Under the pieces are notes generated by a model that was not told the DNA's origin, did no database searches, and saw only the letters and a list, made by a program, of their open reading frames with translations. This document shows, one piece after another, positions 10,897 through 23,685 of a DNA stretch of 64,000 bases. This DNA comes from Hyperoodon ampullatus (Eukaryota > Chordata > Mammalia > Artiodactyla > Ziphiidae). Each line of letters begins with the position of its first letter. Position 1 is the first letter of the stretch. The stretch lies in the NCBI GenBank assembly GCA_949752795.1, contig OX457057.1, positions 10,344,632 to 10,408,631 of the forward strand, read 5' to 3'. The position numbers and the translations under genes were made by a program.

Positions 10897-12436
10897 ATGT
10901 TAGATTTTTATCCCTTTCCAGCTCGTCTATTAAGTGTTTTGGGTTTTTTTAATGACATATTTGTTGGTTTGAGCTTCTTATAAATATTTCATTTCTCTTA
11001 AGTTGTGTATTATTTTTGAAATCCGTTTGGAAACCACAGGAACCGAGTGAGACATTGCCTTGGCCTAATGCCCTCGGCAGTGTGGATGGCAGAGGGATTG
11101 TGTCTAGGATTGTGGAGTTCTTTCATTTTGTTTTATTGATGATTTCAAGAAGCCACTGATGTTTAGTGTCCTCCTCTGAACTAGTGTTCTTTTGTTGAGA
11201 ATGACTGACTCTTCCACTGAATAAAATATAACTTTAAAAGTTTTCTTAAGCTGAATGTTATAGATCATGAACATGTTTTAATTAACATACACTCTAAAAA
11301 TTAAGTCTAGAAACTGATTTTAAGTGTAATTCTGATTTGTTTGTGGTATAATTGAGTTAAATCATGCTTATTAGTTTCCTTCACTCTCACGATGTGACAC
11401 CAACAAAAGATAGGGATCTTGTTTGTTTTGTCAAAATGTTTATGGGGGCATGGGTTTTTATTTTTTACCTTTTCCTTTAAGAATTCATGAAGTGTTTGAA
11501 GCAGTAGCTTCTTAAGAGGTTTTGTTTGCTGATAAAGCTGTTCCTATTCTAGCAACTTGACTCATTCTGGAGGAAAAGCAAGAAAGGAAAGAAGAATGAG
11601 AAGGGAGTTGCCCTGACCTGTTCGTGTGCACTCCTGAATTCTCCTCATGCGGGGCAGGGGTGATTGTTTACCCCACAATAGAGTCTTTAGAATATGTGTG
11701 CATGTATAAAACTTAAAACTTCTTGGATTTGTAACAAAATGTAATATGGCTTTTTCCACCTGAAACTTGTACTGAGAGTTCTTTATTCAGTTGTTCCTTA
11801 AAGGTTTAGTAAGTCCTTAACACCCTTACTCACACTGTAGGCTGGACGGAACTGCTGCTTAGTAATCTGTGCTTTCATTTTTCAAATTTCTTAAGCATTT
11901 TTCTTTCTGTTCTGTTTAAATTTTCTCTAAAAATTAAGGGGAAGTAACTTTGTTTAAAAGGTTAAAACTTGGCACGTATATTGAGAAAAAATCCTGAGGG
12001 ATTATGGGTAAGAGACTAGAAAATCCTCAGTATTCTGAAGCACTTATTGTAGCTATTTATTTCCTCTTCTCATTTTTGTGGTCATGACTCTGAAATTTAA
12101 AAATACTTTTTGATAGAAGTTTTCATTATATGATGGTGTAGTTATTTTAATTGTTATATAGTAAATTTAATATACTTTAATATTACAAAGAATATTTGAA
12201 CAGCTTCAGAGGTAAGAGATTTATTTTAATGATAAAATAATGATATTGTATGTGTGTGTATACAAAAATACCAGTTTCTAAGATAAGATTATGATAAGGA
12301 CGTCTGACATCCTTGCTATTTTGATACTTTCAGAACTTTAAATTTTATATGTTCTTATTACTTTAATCAGTATCTGAATGACCAAAACCTAATCTCACCT
12401 TTAATGAAAGAGCTGTATGTTACCTGTTATGTAGAG
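10897..12436 (+). other. AT-rich intron, no recognised element
   Basis: Very AT-rich, especially 12060-12300, with short TTTTAA runs and a TGTGTGTG patch near 12250. No exon or known family is seen. Confidence 0.5.
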
Positions 12437-12454
12437 CTGCAGAGGATTATCTTT

Positions 12455-12670
12455 TTGTTTGTTTGTTTGTTTTGTTTTTGTGGTACGCGGGCCTCTCACT
12501 GTTGTGGCCTCTCCCGTTGCGGAGCACAGGCTCCGGACGCGCAGGCTCAGCAGTCATGGCTCACGGGCCCAGCCGCTCCGCGGCATGTGGGATCTTCCCG
12601 GACTGGGGCACGAACCCGTGTCCCCTGCATCGGCAGGCGGACTCCCAACCACTGAGCCACCAGGGAAGCC
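12455..12670 (-). mobile_element. CHR-type SINE with 18-bp target duplication
   Basis: The tail on the + strand is TTTG-rich (12455-12480), followed by the antisense SINE body ending at CCACCAGGGAAGCC. The perfect duplication CTGCAGAGGATTATCTTT is at 12437-12454 and 12671-12688, so the insertion borders are exact. Confidence 0.95.
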
Positions 12671-12688
12671 CTGCAGAGGATTATCTTT

Positions 12689-14059
12689 GCTTTGGTTAAA
12701 AAGAAAATCAGGAAATAATACTTAGGCTAAAATTCCTCTTCCCCCTTATTTCTATTAAAGCTGCAGTGATAAACAATCTTTTCCTCTTGTACTTATAATC
12801 CTACCTCTTGGTGCAGTCTTTTGTAGGTTTCCTGAGCCACCACATGCCACAAAAATGAGGGCAAACTGGTTTGTTCACCCGTGTTTAGAACCCCCAAACA
12901 GAATTATGTGTGGTGTTTGAAGTTGAGGGACAGTTTCGAATGGGCAACACTGAAATTTCTGTGGCTTCTGTTATTTTTCTACCGTTTGGTTTCTTAGGTT
13001 CAATTTTCCATCTCTTGCCAGTTTGAGGTATAGAATATGCCTTTCTAGTTCTGTTCGCTGTATTTTTGTTTTTAACCTATGAGGTTTTCAGAACCTGTTT
13101 TCCTGTGAAGTAAAGCAGAAAGTCTCGGGTCCCTGTGAGGAATGGTAGGTCACTGCGCTCCACCTCCTGCCTTGGTCCCTTCGCTGTGAAGATGTTAGTG
13201 TTGGCATCAGTGGAAACCCATGTTCATTTCGACCAGATTTATGCTGCCGGCAGCACAGTGCTCGTTAGTTGCAGTTTTGATCTTTGTCTGTTTACACATA
13301 CGTATTGTAATTTTTGTAGGATTAACACTGGAGTTGAAATTACAGTTTCCCCTCTCTCTGTCCTCCAAACAGATAAAAAGGAATAATTACCAGTAGTCTC
13401 AATCTTGGTTGGATTTTTGAACGAGGGGTTTAAGATTGCAGATTTGCTTCCTTTTAGGAGTTTTATTAGTTGCCAAATATATTATTCAGGAAGTATCTCT
13501 TCCTTGCTAGGTGTGATCATAGGAGTATTCGACAGCAAGGTCACATTTGAGTGTTGAGCTTAATAACGTCTATTTGTGGTTTTGATTCCATCGAAATTAT
13601 AAATTCAGGAATTGGCTGGAAAATTACTGTCTGTTTGCTAAAGCAAATTAAATTCATGGTTGAATCAGAGCGTGGAAAGTATTGACTCAAGAAAAAGTGA
13701 CCCTTAACTAACACTATTTCTGACCCCTTTCAGTTGTAGAGAGGTGGGGTCTTCTGAATCTCATGGGCAGTTGTCAGAAAGTACATGGAATTGGTAAACT
13801 TTGTTTTCATAGTAAATGACTGTTATGTTCCCCTCCAACTTCTTTCTATGTTAAAGCACATTAAGTATGTTGCTCAGGCTTCACTGTTGCTTCTGTATTA
13901 AATACAACTGGATCAGTACTTTGCCAATGATACCTTGTTTAAACGAGCCTGATGTGTGTATGTTGAGGGGAAGAGAGAAGGGAAAAACTGCTGACCCAGC
14001 TAAACCTTTGAGTGCCGGGAGATGTACAGTGTGTGGATTTCATTGTGGCATGCTGGAAC
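12689..14059 (+). other. Intron, no recognised element
   Basis: Unrecognised intron of mixed composition. The short open frames at 13135-13386 and 13867-14148 have no recognisable product, and the latter runs into a MIR. Confidence 0.5.
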
Positions 14060-14230
14060 ATAGCCTTGGAGTTCCAAGGCCAGATCCAAATCCTAGCTCC
14101 ACCAGTTACCAGCATGTGACTTTGGGTGGATTACTCTACACATTTTGATCTTCAGTTTACCTGTCTGTAAAATGAGGGTAACACCTACAGTGTAGGGTTG
14201 CCTTGAGCATTAAGTGCGAGGCTCACAGGA
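14060..14230 (+). repeat. MIR SINE
   Basis: Sense-oriented MIR: CAAATCCTAGCTCCACCAGT, GTGTGACTTTGGG-like, then TCAGTTTACCTGTCTGTAAA and ATGAGGGTAACACCTAC, ending GAGCATTAAGTGCGAG. A good match for an old repeat. Confidence 0.85.
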
Positions 14231-17200
14231 GCATGTGTGGCACAACGACCTCGGTCCACTTCATTGGAATTGGTGGCCACCGGCAAAATTAGCTCCGTGG
14301 TAACTGCCTATTCTTGGGCCTATCGTGGCACTTCTGGATTAAAAAAAAAAAACAAAGAAACGAACAGTTTCAGTATCTTCTTTAAAAAATCCATATATTT
14401 TGCTTTGGCAACATGGAATGAATTAAGTATAGATTACAAATTAGGTAAGAGTAAAGAGCCTCTTTGGATCTGTAACTAGATACACATTGGGACACTAGAG
14501 AATTCCTCAGTTGCTGGAGATCTGCTTCTATCTTAAAAGCTGTCTTCTTTCACTCGTTACCCCAACTAGGACACCTGTGATCACACAGGTTGGTGGATTA
14601 GACAGCTCTTGGAATTTGATTTATTAAATAGGCAAAAGTAAACGTTTCACTATTTGCTTGCTGCCCAAATGAAGGGCTTACCGTCTTCCTGTTTCTCTGC
14701 CTTACCTTTATGTGATCCAAATCACTCGCGACTTTCCTGTTACAACGAAATTTTATGCAGGTGAGGTTTTGGATGAATTTTGGATACACTTTCTTAGATA
14801 GTAAATTATCAGACATCCTTGAAGGTAGCTGTGTGGGAGCCGTTTCAGTGCTGTTTATGACAGATTAGGAAATCTTGTCATTTTACATCTTGATATGAAT
14901 TCAGGGAAAAACTAAAGTGTGAAAGAGCTGTTCTCTTAGGAGAAGTTACTATTTAAGTTGACAATGTCAGTTTTATTTATTATGTATTATACTTATTAAA
15001 TGTCCTGATTATCCGTGCAGCACTTTTATTGAGCAGTCTGGGGAGTTGGGGTTCTTTTTCAGGGTCACACAGGAGCGCTCCTGTCAAGATGCATATTTAC
15101 ATGCACTCACCACTTGACTTCATAGCAACACAGGTATCCTTGAGCCCCAGGTGTTGTGTTTACGGCTCTTCGTGACTTTGAGGGGAGAGGAGCCTTAGGT
15201 GCTATCTGATTTTCAAAGACGTCTAAGATTCCTTCCCGAAAAGATTAGGAACCAGTAAAGTGAACTAGTGTGCTTAATTTAAAAAATTAAGAACAGAGTG
15301 TTCTTTAGAAGCAATAAAATCAGTGGGTTACAGACTTTAAAAATTGACGTATACTCGCAACTTCTGCTGTTGGAGCATTTATATATGTGAATGGAGATGT
15401 TAGTGAGTGTTTGACGTAATTCTCTCTCATCTCAATTAAACGTCTGTCCTCACTGGACTTGTACGTTTCTGTCGTGATATCTGGGTGGGATCCTGTGAAT
15501 CGATGTAGAACAAATGAGTAAAAGAAATGGATGAATTCGGATTTGTTAGGGAAGCAGAATGGTATTGTCTTCATAAGAAGGAACATATGCTGACAATTTA
15601 GACTTGTAGGCGTGGGATTTCTGTAATTTGTTTAGTAGAATCTACTGTGCATAATCCGTACAATTGATTCCATTTACTGAGTCTGTGTCAGCCACTGTGC
15701 GAAGTTAGTTCCTTGTGCACATTATCTTGGGTTCCCTTCCCTAGGACAGTGTCAGGTAGTTATCACCCGTATGCATCATAGTTAGTTCCCCTCTGCTCTG
15801 AACCAAGATTACTTCTCCTTAATCGTGTCTTGGCCCATGGCTGCGCAATATAATTTCAGTTCTGTGAATTTCCGTTTTGTGGGCTCTTGTCGTTTGGGGA
15901 CCTATTTTATTCCGAATGCCCCCCCAACACCAGGGAGGGAGCGGGGGAGAGCCCAGTCCGAGTCTCACTTTAGTTGGGGTCAGCTCTTTGCAGGGAAGAT
16001 GTGTGACCTTGGTGACACAGGAACCTTTGGGGGCAGGTGAAATGCGTGACTGGATTGAGAGTGAGACCCCTTTTCCCAGCGTGGACACTGGCCTAGGAGG
16101 CAGCTGTGTTTCAAATCCTCATCCTTTTGTGAGCTCTTCCTCCTGGACTTCTTTGTTGCCTGAGGGCGTTATTTCACCTCTACGCTGGCAAAAGAGAGAA
16201 GCAGCGTCAACTCGGGACCCTGTGGGATAATCCTTGGAGAGTGGCACCGAGTAAGATTTAGTGTTTCTAAAAGGCTGTGATCTCAGTGCTGGAGCCTGTT
16301 AGCAGAGCTGGAGCCCCGTGGCTGTGTTCCTACCAAGGGCGGGCTGTAGCTTGTAGCTTGGTTACTAGCGATTCCCTGAGCCTCCTCACTGTACCTGGCT
16401 GGACGGTTATTTACATCACCCCGCCCCCAGTGCTGTCTCTCTCCCCCCTCCCCCCTTCCTCCCTCTCTCTCTGCCATCCCCATCCTTCCTGCCAGCTTCC
16501 TCCCTCCTGCATTCCCTTCTTTCTATTTTTAATGAAATACACATTTTCTGGAACATTTTTTCCACTCAAGATTTGCTTCTTGTTGACATTAGTAGGGCCT
16601 TTTTTGCAAAGGGGATTGCTTTTCACAAAGTTAGACAAATAACTTCCATTTTAAATATCTTTGGGGCAGATATCTTTGTAGTAATATATGTGTGTTCCCT
16701 TATAGCTCTTAACAAAGTGCCTTGTAGGTAACAAGCACCCAAGAAAATGATCAAAATACTTCTACTTCACTGTTACTCCAGAAACTTCACTATGTAGCGG
16801 AAAAATTTTTTTTATCTAGCAAGAATAATGAGCTTGGGGTAAATTTTAATAGTAGTCTGATAAAGGCTAATACATGTGAGGATGAGATGAGTTGTTAAGT
16901 AGGCTAGTAGGATTTTGTTTTTAGGTGGAGGTCTGTAAGAGAAAAAATCTGGAATTGAATTTATATGTAACTTGTGATTTTAAAAATAATTGCTTTGTGA
17001 GGAGAATACATTTTAGTTCCTTCCCTGCTTCTTGAATCTGAAAGACAACCTCGGCAGTTTTGAGTTTGTCAGAGGGGTGAATTTGTGCTACCCCGGGTAC
17101 ATGCCTAAGCCCTGGAGAGCAACCTCTTTTCCGATGGGAGCAGAGATGTGTCATTTCGTACGCTCTGATAGAGGCACATCTGCAGGCGTGAGAGGGGTTG

Positions 17201-17756
17201 GAGGACAGTTGAGGTCTTGAACAGAAGGGAATGAGTTCATTTAGCAATAGTGATGAAGAGTCTTAAAAATTATACTGGAATAAATCGTCTCATTTCATGG
17301 TAGATCCCAGTGATTTGGTAGCGTAGTAGCTATAAATTCTTTTGTGTTTGTAAATGAATTGCTTAAACCTCTACCAAAATGTGTCATATTCAAATGCCAT
17401 TGCCAAATTTTTACATTTTAGGAGACGCAAAATAAAAGCTAGTGAACAAGACTCTCATGGTTATCATAGTTGACTGCCAAGACATTGACCCTCAGCTTAT
17501 ACCTGGGAGGTACTCAGGGTGATTGTTTAAATTAGGTTTTTGACTTAAATAATTATGGATATGATAACCAAGTACATTGAAACAAGAAAAAGAATAGGGG
17601 GTGTGTAGCTTTTCAAAAGGAGGAGACAAATCAATTTTTTGTTTGAAGTAATGTGGTGCGTGGCAAAGAGAATCGAAGGATATATACTAGAACGCTCACA
17701 GTGGTAATGTGAATGCTTAAGCAGTTAGGGCTATTTAATGATGCCTGTTATGAATA
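14231..17756 (+). other. Intron with a pyrimidine-rich tract
   Basis: No exon seen. A strong C/T-rich tract occupies about 16420-16530 (runs of CTCTCT and CCCCCC). Poly(A) at 14340-14352 may be the tail of an unrecognised retroelement. The rest looks unique. Confidence 0.45.
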
Positions 17757-17990
17757 CAGTTGACCCTGAACAACACGGGTTTGAACTACAGGGTTCCACT
17801 TATATGCGGAGTTTTTTCAATAATGAATAGTACAGTACTCAGTGATCTGAGGTTGGTTGAATCCGAGGATGCAGAAACCCAGCTAGGGAGGAACCGCATA
17901 TATGGGGGGCTGACTACAAGTTATACATAAATTTTCAACTTCGTAGCGGGTCAGTGTCCTGAACCCCCCTGTGCTGTCAAGGGTCAAATG
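17757..17990 (+). mobile_element. MER2/Tigger-type DNA transposon remnant (non-autonomous)
   Basis: Starts CAGTTGACCCTGAACAACAC and ends GTCAAGGGTCAAATG, imperfect inverted repeats flanked by TA (17755-17756 and 17991-17992). Internal blocks such as GGTTGGTTGAATCC and GGCTGACTACAAGTTATAC are typical of the Tigger1/MER2 short elements. It has no coding capacity. Confidence 0.85.
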
Positions 17991-17992
17991 TA

Positions 17993-19907
17993 TTTTAAAT
18001 CCCAAATGTCACTGTATCTCTGTTGTGGATTTGGTGTTCCTGGGGAGAGTGCATTCTGGACACTATGCTGCGATGTACAGGTAGGAGATGGAAAAGAGAA
18101 ACACTTCAATACTTTTTGCTGTGCAGGCAAAGTGGAAAGTTGAGGCCTTTTCCAAATTGTACTGATGTAAAATTGCATACGTTAATCTCAGCCAAAAGAA
18201 AAGTTTTCTCGTCTCATTAATTTTTTGTTAATTTGTAGGTATTTTGTTAATTTGTAGGCTTTTGTAGGTACTTCTTTTTTAAAAAATCGTTTATTTTTTG
18301 CAGCATGTAACCAAATGTTCATCTAGAAAAATTAGAAAATACAAACAGATGGAGAAACAGGTATCATACCCTCATCAATAATCTTGTCACCAGGAGCCAC
18401 CTGCCAACATCTTAATGCAGATCCTTTTGGTTTACATCTGTGGATAAATTTTAGCCTGATTTTATTAACTGGTGATATGGCTTGACCATTGTTCCTGTGG
18501 GCATTTCTGTGTACAAATGTAAAGGATAAATTTTACGTGTTGCAATTGTGTTGACTCAGACTTATATCTAGATTTTACTTCCTGAAAGTTTTTTTAAACT
18601 AAGTTTTGTAATTAATTCATCAGGATATAGCATTGTAAAACTTATCATGGGCTTTGGGAGGAGAAAATAGACTTTCCTTTTGCTGAGACTGACCAATTCT
18701 CGAGGGTGTGGCTGTCCCCTGTGTTTTAGGGTTGCAGGCACTTGTAACACACCACCTCCCTGCACAGCTCCCAGGCCTGGTTTGTTTGGCCACAGGGGAC
18801 TGACACCTGAACTTTGAATTAAGTTCTTTACTTTGCAGTTGCCAATTCACTTTTTATATGTAAGGTTTTCAGACTTTAGATACATTTTTTTTTCCTGTAA
18901 AATAAAGGCTACTGAAAATCCATGAGAAGAACTTGAGAAATTAAAATGATTGTAAAACAGAACAGGCTAGCAGCTTGTTTCAGTTTCAGAGGTCTGTAAC
19001 ATTTTGTTTATGCCACAAGACTTTTTGAGGTTCCCAAGAGTGTAAGGAAATTTAAAGCTTTCTTAATTTGAATTTACTGAAGTTTATTTGGGGAACCATT
19101 TCTAGTGTTTGGAATTATCCAGTCAAAGCCGCGAAAAGCCTTTTTTTAAAAAAGAAATTAAAAGCTCCCTTCAGATGTGATCTTCGCTGTTCTTCCATCA
19201 GCCTGACATTTGGAAGAGGTGGGGAGCCAGAGCCTCCACAGCAGCAAAGACTGTGCCCCGCTCCCTCCCCGCCCCCCCATCCCTCGCTCGGGCTGCAAGC
19301 ATTCCAGGAATTTATACTGTGATCTGTAGCGCTGAAAAATCCAGAACTTTGTTCCATTGTTTCTGTTGAAGCAAAGCCTAGAGTCCTGTTTTAATACCAT
19401 GAGCAACTTAAAACCAGAGAGGTTTTATTTTTATAATTTGCCTCCAGGATTGCAGACAGCTCTTGGTGAGGAGTTTAACTACAGAAAAAGATTTGAAATT
19501 TTGCCCAAGCAGCATAACAGAATTTTTTACTACCAGGTACATTTCAAGGTTATTTTCTGTGTGAAAGAAATCTGTAGAAAATGTATAGCATATCACTTTC
19601 GTAAAAACCAACTGTTGCAGCATCTTACTGCCTTAAAATTTCTCTCTTTCAAACACAGTGGGCTGATGGGGCTAAGGCCACAAGTGGTTTGTTTACCCAC
19701 TGGTCTCACCTTGGCCAGTTTAACGGCCACTTCTGATCATCTGATAAACACGTTCTTGCGTGTGTGGTGACATTGTCGACCTTTACACAGGGAAGCCTTT
19801 CTGGTTGCAGTTTCTCACATTGGGCCTGCTGCCACAGGTTTCCTTCTGATGACTTCCAGGGTAGTAAACTCAGTATCTTTTTCTTTTTTTTTTAAAGAAT
19901 ACATGAA
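17993..19907 (+). other. Intron, no recognised element
   Basis: Contains a 137-codon open frame (19357-19770) in AT-rich sequence, with no recognisable domain and a shadow frame on the opposite strand. An A-rich stretch at 18270-18360 might be an old LINE piece but cannot be named. Confidence 0.45.
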
Positions 19908-20046
19908 AGGACTCCCCTGGTGATGCAGTGGTTCAGACTCTGCGCTTCCACTGCAGGGGGCACAGGTTCGATCCCTGGTCGGGGAACTGAGATCCCACGT
20001 GCCGCGTGGCACAGCCCCGCCCCCCCCCCAAAAAAAAACAAAAAAA
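19908..20046 (+). mobile_element. Short tRNA-derived SINE, CHR-2-like
   Basis: Head GGACTCCCCTGGTGATGCAG, then TTCCACTGCAGGGGGCACAG, box B GGTTCGATCCC, and an end of CCGCCCCCCCCC followed by A8CA7. It differs from the other SINEs here by lacking their long tRNA-unrelated tail. Short duplication ACATGAA at 19901-19907 and 20047-20053. This subtype is shared by whales, hippos and ruminants. Confidence 0.88.
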
Positions 20047-20053
20047 ACATGAA

Positions 20054-21786
20054 GATTATTGAAATGACCTGTAGTTCTTTGTGGAAAACCTAGTTTTGTA
20101 TATCCGTTTCCAGCTTCTTTTCTCTCTACTCATCACACCCACTGCAGAATGTTAAACCACTGCCAGATGTGAAACACTGCTGAGGTCTAACTCTGACCAC
20201 CCTCAAGGAGCTCACACAGCATCAGTTTGGCCATTCTTTCAGCTAACGGTTTTGCTCTTGTCCGTTGGTTCCCCTTCCTTACTACCTGATCTGCTAGAGA
20301 TCTTGTTTGTTTGTGGGTTTTTTTTTTAATCCTATAAAGAAGTCATTTAACATGAACTTTATGCTTTTTCCCCAGTTAAGCTTTTCATCTTGTTTTGGGC
20401 CTGCTGTCATGAAAACCACTCCCTTGCCTTTCAGAAATTGAAAAAGATGCACAATGACTTTGTATGTTCATGATGAATTTCTCAAACTTGCCTGAAATGC
20501 ATATGGCACTGTTAATTCTTTTCAAGGGTGAAATTGGAACCCACAAAGTGTCACTAACAAGGCTGTTAGAACACGGTGGATAGAATGGTGAGTTGGATGG
20601 GAATAAAAGTCCCAGTTTTACTACAAACTTGCTGTGAGATTTTAGGCAGTTCTTGTAAATGAGAGCAAGCTCAGAGAAGTGTGTTGGTGAAGTTTGGTTA
20701 AACCATCTTCAAGGCTCTTTCTACTCCAAATCTTAGGGTTCTTCTCTCTCTTACCTTTTAATACAGCCCATTAATTCCATTATTCCATGTCCGTTCTCAT
20801 CTCTAAGATCTGTATCCTCTGCTTAGCTGAATACTTTGTTGAAGCCTTTCTTCAACCGTGTGTGAGAGCATGCTTCCAGTCTTCAGATTTCCTATGTGGG
20901 AGCCTCTCATTTCAAGATAGAAAGAAGAGAAAGGTTTTTGCCATAGAATGGTCACAGAAGGAGGACAGTCTAGATGGTAATGTCATAAGGCTTGGGAGAG
21001 GGATTTTAAGATGTTAAGCCCATCAAACTGATCAGACTGTCAAATGCCAAAGAGAGACTTGGGGGCAGATAAAGCAATTAGGGGTTTTGTGATTACAAGA
21101 TCAGAGGTAACCGTCCGAGTGGAGTTCCGGGAGCGTAGAGAGGATGAAAGTTCCGTTGCAGGGATGCAGGGCTGAGTGAGAGAGGAACTGGAGGCAGCAG
21201 GCACACCCACCCTCTGGGGGGTCAGGGTTGGTCCCTGTTCAGGTCAGCCTGTTTCCTTGATGACCTTTCATGGTGTGATTGTGGGTCTTGCCTGGTTTGG
21301 AATCATCTGTGCATCTGAGTAAGACGGTAAGCTCCCCAGACAAAGATGGGCTGGACCTGCTTCTGTGCACTGATACTGAATTCTGATTTTAAGCTTCAGA
21401 GTTGGGTAGCTCCCCAGTGAGGAGGCAGGCAGTGCACGTAGAGTTACATATGGTTCTAAATTTAATTCATTTCAATCACCAAATGCATGAGCCTTCACTG
21501 TTGTGATGAATTTTTAATGTAACTTGAGCAGGCCTTCTAGAATTTTGCATTCTCTCTGATGCCTGAACATTTTTAACTGAAACATTATTCTTTAGAATTT
21601 CCTGGTGTCTGTCTAGCTCATCAGAAGAGTAGAAAATAGTCCAGAACTTAAATTATTCATGTGATGTTTTAGGCAATTTTGGTTTTGCACCTTGCATTGC
21701 AGGCACCAGCAGCATAATGCCACATGTTGTCTTTAAAATGTAGTCATTGTGGCTGTCTGATTTCTCTATATGGTAGCTATTTCTCT
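20054..21786 (+). other. Intron, no recognised element
   Basis: Unrecognised intron. The open frame 20787-21017 has no recognisable domain. Confidence 0.45.
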
Positions 21787-21795
21787 AGAAAATCA

Positions 21796-22011
21796 AAAAA
21801 ATTTTTTATTTTATTTTTTTCGGTACGTGGGCCTCTCACTTTTGTGGCCTCTCCCGTTGCGGAGCACAGGATCCGGACGCGCAGGCCCTGCGGCCATGGC
21901 TCATGGGCCCAGCCGCTCTGCGGCATGTGGGATCCTCCTGGACCGGGGCATGAACCCGTGTTCCCTGCATTGGCAGGCGGACTGTCAACCACTGCGCCAC
22001 CAGGGAAGCCC
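21796..22011 (-). mobile_element. CHR-type SINE
   Basis: Tail with broken T runs (21796-21819), then CGGTACGTGGGCCTCTCAC and an antisense body ending GCCACCAGGGAAGCCC. Duplication AGAAAATCA at 21787-21795 and 22012-22020. The interrupted tail suggests it is older than the copy at 10683. Confidence 0.92.
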
Positions 22012-22304
22012 AGAAAATCAGATTTTATTGATATTATTTACCATATTTGCTCAGATTGGGGTTCCGTGCTGTTGACTGATAACTTGCTTCTGGCCTAAGA
22101 TAAAATGGAACAGGAAAAAAATCTCCATTCCAATTTGATCATTCCTTTTCTTTAAATGTAGTGAAAGTCTTTGTATCACTTTTCTTTCATTTGCCGTTGA
22201 AAACGAGTGAAATGATGGATATAAAGTGCTTTGTAAAGAATGTTTATAGTCTGCATTATTGTTCTTGAGAACGAAATGTAGTGGAGCACCTTTGGTATCG
22301 TCGT

Positions 22305-22440
22305 CGTGGGGTTTTAATTCTGACTCCTCTAGAGATGCTTTAGTTGTGTGACCTCCGGCAGATGGCTTCATATCTGTGGTCCTTGGGTGTCTGTAAAATG
22401 AGAGGCGTGGATTGGGACTTTGGGGCCGTCTAGCGGAACG
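22305..22440 (+). repeat. MIR SINE fragment
   Basis: Sense MIR blocks: TTAATTCTGACTCCTCTAG, GTTGTGTGACCTCCGGCAGA and GTCTGTAAAATGAGAGGCG. Confidence 0.65.
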
Positions 22441-23481
22441 GCACTTAAGTGGTAAGGGCATCAGTTTTACAACACGGGCATGCGATAGGCCTGAAAGTAA
22501 GTATACCACATCCGATCCCCAACTAAGAACCAAAGATTATTATTTGGGGGAGGGTGGTGGGGGGAGAACCTTGATGCAGTGGATAACTGCTGTTTTCCTT
22601 CTGTTTCATTCAGTTTTCTTCATCTTTATGTGTGTATTTCTTTTCCTTATATACATGAAGTTTTGTCCTGTCCTTCATTATGTTCTTTGTCATTGTCTGC
22701 ATTCCACTTTCCTTGTGTTTCATTCCTGTATCTTTCTTGTTTAGACCAACTGGAGCACGCAGCTGGCAGAGCCTCTATGTAGGACCCTTCAGGAACCTGA
22801 GGGTAAGTGCACACGTGTACTTACCAGGCTCCCAGCGGCTCTGCCGGACCAGTTCTCCAGGCACCTCCTGCCTCACAGACAGGAACTAACACATCTCCCT
22901 CCCTTTGTAAAAGTCCTTACAGGTTGTTTTTGGTTATGAGTTGTTTTTGTTTCTGTTTTCTTTTAATTTGATTGCATATAGAACAAAAACCAAGTATCGG
23001 GGTGGGGGGGTGGGAAATGTATTGATTTAAGGAAATATAGCAGGTGCCACCAGGTGTTATTACAATGTTTGGCTTTATGAGTGACACTAGGCATACCTAA
23101 GTGTGAGTCAGGATACCCGGGTTCAGGCTTCTGTCATAGATTGATCAGTCCTCTTGGGACCCTGGTCTTCAGTTTCTCTCAGAAAAAATAGCAGGTCGGA
23201 CAGTTGATTTCAGTAGCCCCTTTATCTCTAGTCTACGGTCCTAATGGGAAGTAACTCAGGTATTAGATGATTCTGATAAAGATTGAGAAAATCACTTTAT
23301 GTATCAGATAATCTCAATTCCATGAATGAGTGATGATTAGATTCACGATAGACTCATTTTCATCGTAAACTAAGTCTAATTGTTCCATTTCTTAGTTTTT
23401 AGAATTGGTTTATTAGTGTTACTCGAATACTTAAAAAGTGTTTATAAATATGTAGACTGTGGAGCCCCATATTGGTTTAGC
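22441..23481 (+). other. Intron, no recognised element
   Basis: Unrecognised intron with G-rich patches at about 22545-22566 and 23000-23012. Confidence 0.45.
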
Positions 23482-23685
23482 CCAGTGGTTCTTAATGTAG
23501 AGAGACAACCCCTCCCTCCTTTCGGGTGAGACTTAGGCCATGTCTGGAGACTTGCTTGTCACAGATAGAAGGAGGGGCATGCTCTTGGCATCTAGTGGGT
23601 AGAGGTCAGTGATGCTTCTGAGTGTCCTCTGATGCTTCGGACAGCCCCACAGCAGGGAGTGATCTCCCCAAATGTCAGGCGTGCT
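23482..23685 (+). mobile_element. MER20 hAT-type DNA transposon remnant
   Basis: Begins CCAGTGGTTCTTAATGTAGA. Then GCCATGTCTGGAGAC, CTTGGCATCTAGTGGGTAGA, GGTCAGTGATGCTTCTGAG and GGACAGCCCCACAGC, the characteristic MER20 order. It has no coding capacity. Some MER20 copies have been reported as enhancers in placental mammals. Confidence 0.8.
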
